DNA of 64,000 bases from Xanthocytophaga flava (lineage in GTDB: Bacteria > Bacteroidota > Bacteroidia > Cytophagales > 172606-1). This document shows positions 61,437 to 64,000 of this stretch, piece by piece; within the stretch, counting starts at the first letter, position 1; every line of letters starts with the position of its first letter. The stretch is taken from positions 248,001 to 312,000 of the forward strand of contig NZ_JASJOR010000002.1 in assembly GCF_030068545.1 (NCBI RefSeq), given 5' to 3'. A model generated the notes under the pieces. The model made no database searches. It was given only the letters and a program-made list of their open reading frames with translations, and was not told where the DNA came from. A program made the position numbers and the translations under genes.

Positions 61437-62033
61437 ATGAAACACACACACAGTTCTCCTCCGGATACGGTACTTATCTCTGACTGGCAACAGGGAGATG
61501 AGAAGGCATTCGATAAATTGTATTATCGATACCATCCACGTTTATTCCGGCTAGCCTTTAAAATAACCAAATCTCAAGCACTAACTGAAGAGATTGTTCA
61601 CGATGTGTTTATGAAGGTTTGGCAGAATAAAGATAAGATTGACCCGCAACGATCGTTTCAAGCGTATATTTTTACCATCATTAAAAATGAAATCTTCCGT
61701 TATCTGCGCAAACAAACCAACGCACCGGTTACCGTCAACTTTTCATTTGAAGGACAAACTCCCAATGCCAATCCAACAGAGCAGGAGTTAAACTTCACGG
61801 ATTATCTCCAGCTATATCAATGTGCACTGAATGCCCTTCCTGAACGAAAAAAAGAAATTTTTCTATTACACCGTCAGGAAGAACTATCGTATCGTGAAAT
61901 CGCCAGCCAGTTACAGGTTTCCATAAAAACGGTCGAATTCCATATGAATGACTGTCTGAAATGGTTCCGCAAGAATTTACGCGTACACACAGATCTTGTT
62001 TTCCTTTTTCTTTCGGTCTCTTACATTTTTTAA
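61437..62033 (+). CDS. ECF-type RNA polymerase sigma factor
   Basis: 198 residues. Region 2 reads FDKLYYRYHPRLFRLAFKITKSQALTEEIVHDVFMKVWQNKDKI, then FTIIKNEIFRYLRKQ. Region 4 is LNALPERKKEIFLLHRQEELSYREIASQLQVSIKTVEFHMNDCLKWFRKNL. This is the Bacteroidota sigma-70 expansion family, which often pairs with a FecR-type anti-sigma and SusCD genes. Here no FecR gene follows; the next gene is a T9SS malectin protein on the opposite strand, so the target and control are unclear. A C-terminal hydrophobic tail (LVFLFLSVSYIF) is unusual. Confidence 0.93.
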   Translation: MKHTHSSPPDTVLISDWQQGDEKAFDKLYYRYHPRLFRLAFKITKSQALTEEIVHDVFMKVWQNKDKIDPQRSFQAYIFTIIKNEIFRYLRKQTNAPVTVNFSFEGQTPNANPTEQELNFTDYLQLYQCALNALPERKKEIFLLHRQEELSYREIASQLQVSIKTVEFHMNDCLKWFRKNLRVHTDLVFLFLSVSYIF

Positions 62034-62174
62034 AAAGTACTAACTGCTACCACCACTATAAAAGATATCTAACCCATATCTTACTCTTAAAAACTTTATT
62101 TTAAAACCAATTTCATTGCCTTTTATACTATAGTCAGTCTATTAAACAACCACCACTCTCTTACTACACCCGTT

Positions 62175-63746
62175 CTAGCGATTGATAACAAGTTTCTTTT
62201 GTGTATGCTTACCATTAGTTTCGACCTTCACCACATATAATCCAGAAGCTAACGAAGTTTCCTGATTCAGCACCAGCAATTTTTCTGATCCAATCTGAAT
62301 AAAGTTAGTTGTATGCTTCTCAATCAAGACTCCCTGCAGCGTATAGACTTCTAAAGTAGCTGGCAAATTTTCAGCAGATTCAAATTCTACGATAACACCA
62401 CTATTGGATGGGTTAGGAAATACCTTTACCGTTATTTCAGTAGCAGAGGGATTCCCGACTCCAGGATTTGTAATCAATGGAATCACTTCAATAGCCGAGA
62501 TCATAGCCCGGCTGATGGTACTGGTAAATACCAGATCCAGCACACCATCTTCTACTGTTACGATATAGGTATTGGTCAGAGCTTTATTAGCCCCTCCTGC
62601 TGATACAAACACATCCAGGTCAGTGACTTCCGGATCACCCTCTTCCAGGTTAATAGAAAACTTACGCTGATTGGCTGATGTATAGTATATTTCTGCAAAA
62701 TGCAGTACCACCTGATAATTACCGTTGGCTACCGGTATAGTATAGGCAAAGGTATCTCCGCTTCGAAAGGTACGGTACAGCTCATCATTGGTTGTGTTCG
62801 CAATCTGGGTAGTACCAGGAAAACGCGATTCACTACTATCCGTAAAGTATTGATCAGCACTAAATACGGTTCCACCAACCTTTATTTCCGGTCCCCCACA
62901 ATTAATACGTACTGTCGACAAAGATGGATCGGAGACCGTAGGTACAACTTCAATAGCAGAAATCAGTCCCCGGCTAATGCTGCTACTTAACTCCAGATCC
63001 AGCGTGCCATCATTCACCGTTATCAGATATGTATTGACAAGGGCTTTGTTGGCACCTCCTGCTGATACAAACACATCCAGATTAGCTATCTCTGTATCAC
63101 CGCCTTCCAGATTAATAGAAAATCTGCGTTGATTGGCTGATGTATAATACACTTCAGCAAAGTGAAGGATCACCTGATAGTTGCCATTGGTTACCGGAAT
63201 ATTGTATGAAAAATTATCTCCACTCCGAAAGGTGCGATACAGCTCGTCGCTGGTAGTACCTTCAATAGCTGCATCCGGAAAATAATGTTCATCACTGCTA
63301 TTAGTAGTATATCGATCCGAAACAAAGGTAAGACCTGCTGCGGTGTTGAGTTCTGTACCTCCGCAATTGATTCGAATAGGAGGATATACGATGGATAGTG
63401 TCACTTCCTCTTCATCCCATAGTGGAAGGGATGCATTATCTGTTACCCGAATGGTAAGTGTTACTACTCCGGTACTATCTGGTGTATACCGAAATATCCC
63501 ACTGACAGGATCGATACTTGCTCCTTCCGGTCCGTTCTCCAGACTATAGGTAAGCGATTGTTCACTGTCTGCATCTGAGGCGGTGGCTGTAAAAGAAACC
63601 GTCTGTCCAACAATGACTGATTGGTTACCGATTGGATTTAATCTGGGTGCCTGATTGGCTTCTCTATCAAAAGCGTAAGATGTGATTGTTCCCAGAACAT
63701 ATAACAATCCTATGTTTAATTTATATGTATGTATTAGTGATTTCAT
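62175..63746 (-). CDS. T9SS-exported protein with Ig-like and two malectin domains
   Basis: 523 residues. A signal-like N-terminus (MKSLIHTYKLNIGLLYVLGTITSYAF) is followed by a putative Ig/cadherin-like domain (APRLNPIGNQSVIVGQTVSFTATASDADS...YTPDSTGVVTLTIRVTD). Two malectin-like domains come next, about 130-275 and 280-425, each opening RINCGG and containing LYRTFRSGD, GNYQVxLHFAEIYYTSANQRxFSINLE and DVFVSAGGANKAL. The last ~80 residues (VKVFPNPSNSGVIVEFE...GLYVVKVETNGKHTQKKLVINR) are a type A T9SS sorting domain. Carbohydrate binding at the cell surface is likely. The two malectin units are close to 75% alike by eye. Confidence 0.93.
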   Translation of the reverse strand: MKSLIHTYKLNIGLLYVLGTITSYAFDREANQAPRLNPIGNQSVIVGQTVSFTATASDADSEQSLTYSLENGPEGASIDPVSGIFRYTPDSTGVVTLTIRVTDNASLPLWDEEEVTLSIVYPPIRINCGGTELNTAAGLTFVSDRYTTNSSDEHYFPDAAIEGTTSDELYRTFRSGDNFSYNIPVTNGNYQVILHFAEVYYTSANQRRFSINLEGGDTEIANLDVFVSAGGANKALVNTYLITVNDGTLDLELSSSISRGLISAIEVVPTVSDPSLSTVRINCGGPEIKVGGTVFSADQYFTDSSESRFPGTTQIANTTNDELYRTFRSGDTFAYTIPVANGNYQVVLHFAEIYYTSANQRKFSINLEEGDPEVTDLDVFVSAGGANKALTNTYIVTVEDGVLDLVFTSTISRAMISAIEVIPLITNPGVGNPSATEITVKVFPNPSNSGVIVEFESAENLPATLEVYTLQGVLIEKHTTNFIQIGSEKLLVLNQETSLASGLYVVKVETNGKHTQKKLVINR

Positions 63747-63901
63747 AGAAGTATAGGTTGTAATTGGTTTATCATTTATTCTTTCATAATCTCCTGGCGT
63801 TATTCATCTTATGTTTTTTTATAGTCCATAACATCACTCTTCTTCTAGCTTTTGCATTTTTTGCTGGCTTATCAATTCTAATCATCACTCTTCCTGGCTT
63901 C

Positions 63902-63935
63902 TCACTTTTCTTTTGCTTGTCCAAAAGAAAAGTGA
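63902..63935. repeat. Perfect 14-bp-arm palindrome
   Basis: TCACTTTTCTTTTG and its exact complement CAAAAGAAAAGTGA enclose a 6-nt loop, followed by further AAAAGAAAAAG sequence and, at the window edge, CAAGGCCAAAGGCCAACC. Similar CTTTTCTTTTG...CAAAAGAAAAG elements are dispersed in many bacterial genomes. The 254-bp region holds no gene. Confidence 0.7.
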
Positions 63936-64000
63936 CAAAAGAAAAAGACACTTTTTCCCGATCCTTCTACCCACAAGGCCAAAGGCCAACCTCGCGGGAA

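Overview
The window reads as chromosomal DNA of a gliding-type Bacteroidota, most likely order Cytophagales. The evidence is a type IX secretion (T9SS) C-terminal sorting domain, secreted LamG and beta-solenoid proteins, a Bacteroidota-type Rhs-like protein, a Bacteroidota ECF sigma factor, and two promoters (tRNA-Cys and rpsA) that both match TTTG-N19-TACTTTTG, the -33/-7 pattern of this phylum. Species assignment is not possible from the sequence alone.

Layout. 0-11.3 kb: cell-surface genes (partial LamG protein, beta-solenoid protein, DUF4097-like protein, Rhs/YD-repeat protein, leucine-rich-repeat protein, outer-membrane barrel). 11.4-40.0 kb: an accessory region that looks like one or several integrative elements. 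It holds a phage-type lysis-like cluster (amidase, coiled coil, two small membrane proteins, a 139-residue unknown), a replication/regulation block (XRE regulator, two replication-like proteins, excisionase-like protein) damaged at one side by a decayed IS3 insertion, and at its right end a tyrosine recombinase beside tRNA-Cys. Between these lie genes typical of antiphage defence: a NACHT-like NTPase with a C-terminal nuclease, a PLD plus HEPN pair, an OLD nuclease, a KAP NTPase with a small partner and an AbiC-like membrane protein, a SLOG protein, an AlbA_2 (Schlafen-type) protein and a PD-(D/E)XK protein. No capsid, portal, terminase or conjugation genes were seen.

40.1-64 kb: core and metabolic chromosome. 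It holds tRNA-Cys, rpsA, an alpha/beta hydrolase with AraC regulator, a GH43 glycosidase, SUKH/ankyrin protein, HxlR regulator divergent from an MBL hydrolase and F420-type reductase, a frameshifted hypothetical gene, an SMP-30-like secreted protein, HNH endonuclease, Crp/Fnr regulator, chemotaxis receptor, inositol-phosphatase-like protein, a short-chain reductase with AraC regulator, an ECF sigma factor and a T9SS-exported malectin-domain protein.

The most unusual signal is not a gene. Two homologous ~340-bp arrays (21140-21476 and 42358-42695) are built of twelve 18-bp imperfect palindromes, mostly at a strict 28-bp period, with consensus near TGACCGGAACTCCGGTCA. One lies upstream of the element's XRE regulator and the other upstream of rpsA. 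A related 33-bp palindrome (13667-13699) lies upstream of the lysis-like cluster. There are also a ~200-bp nested palindrome (32814-33010), three copies of a ~115-bp MITE-like inverted repeat (42.7, 47.6, 58.3 kb) and a cluster of GC-rich hairpins (43.06-43.43 kb).
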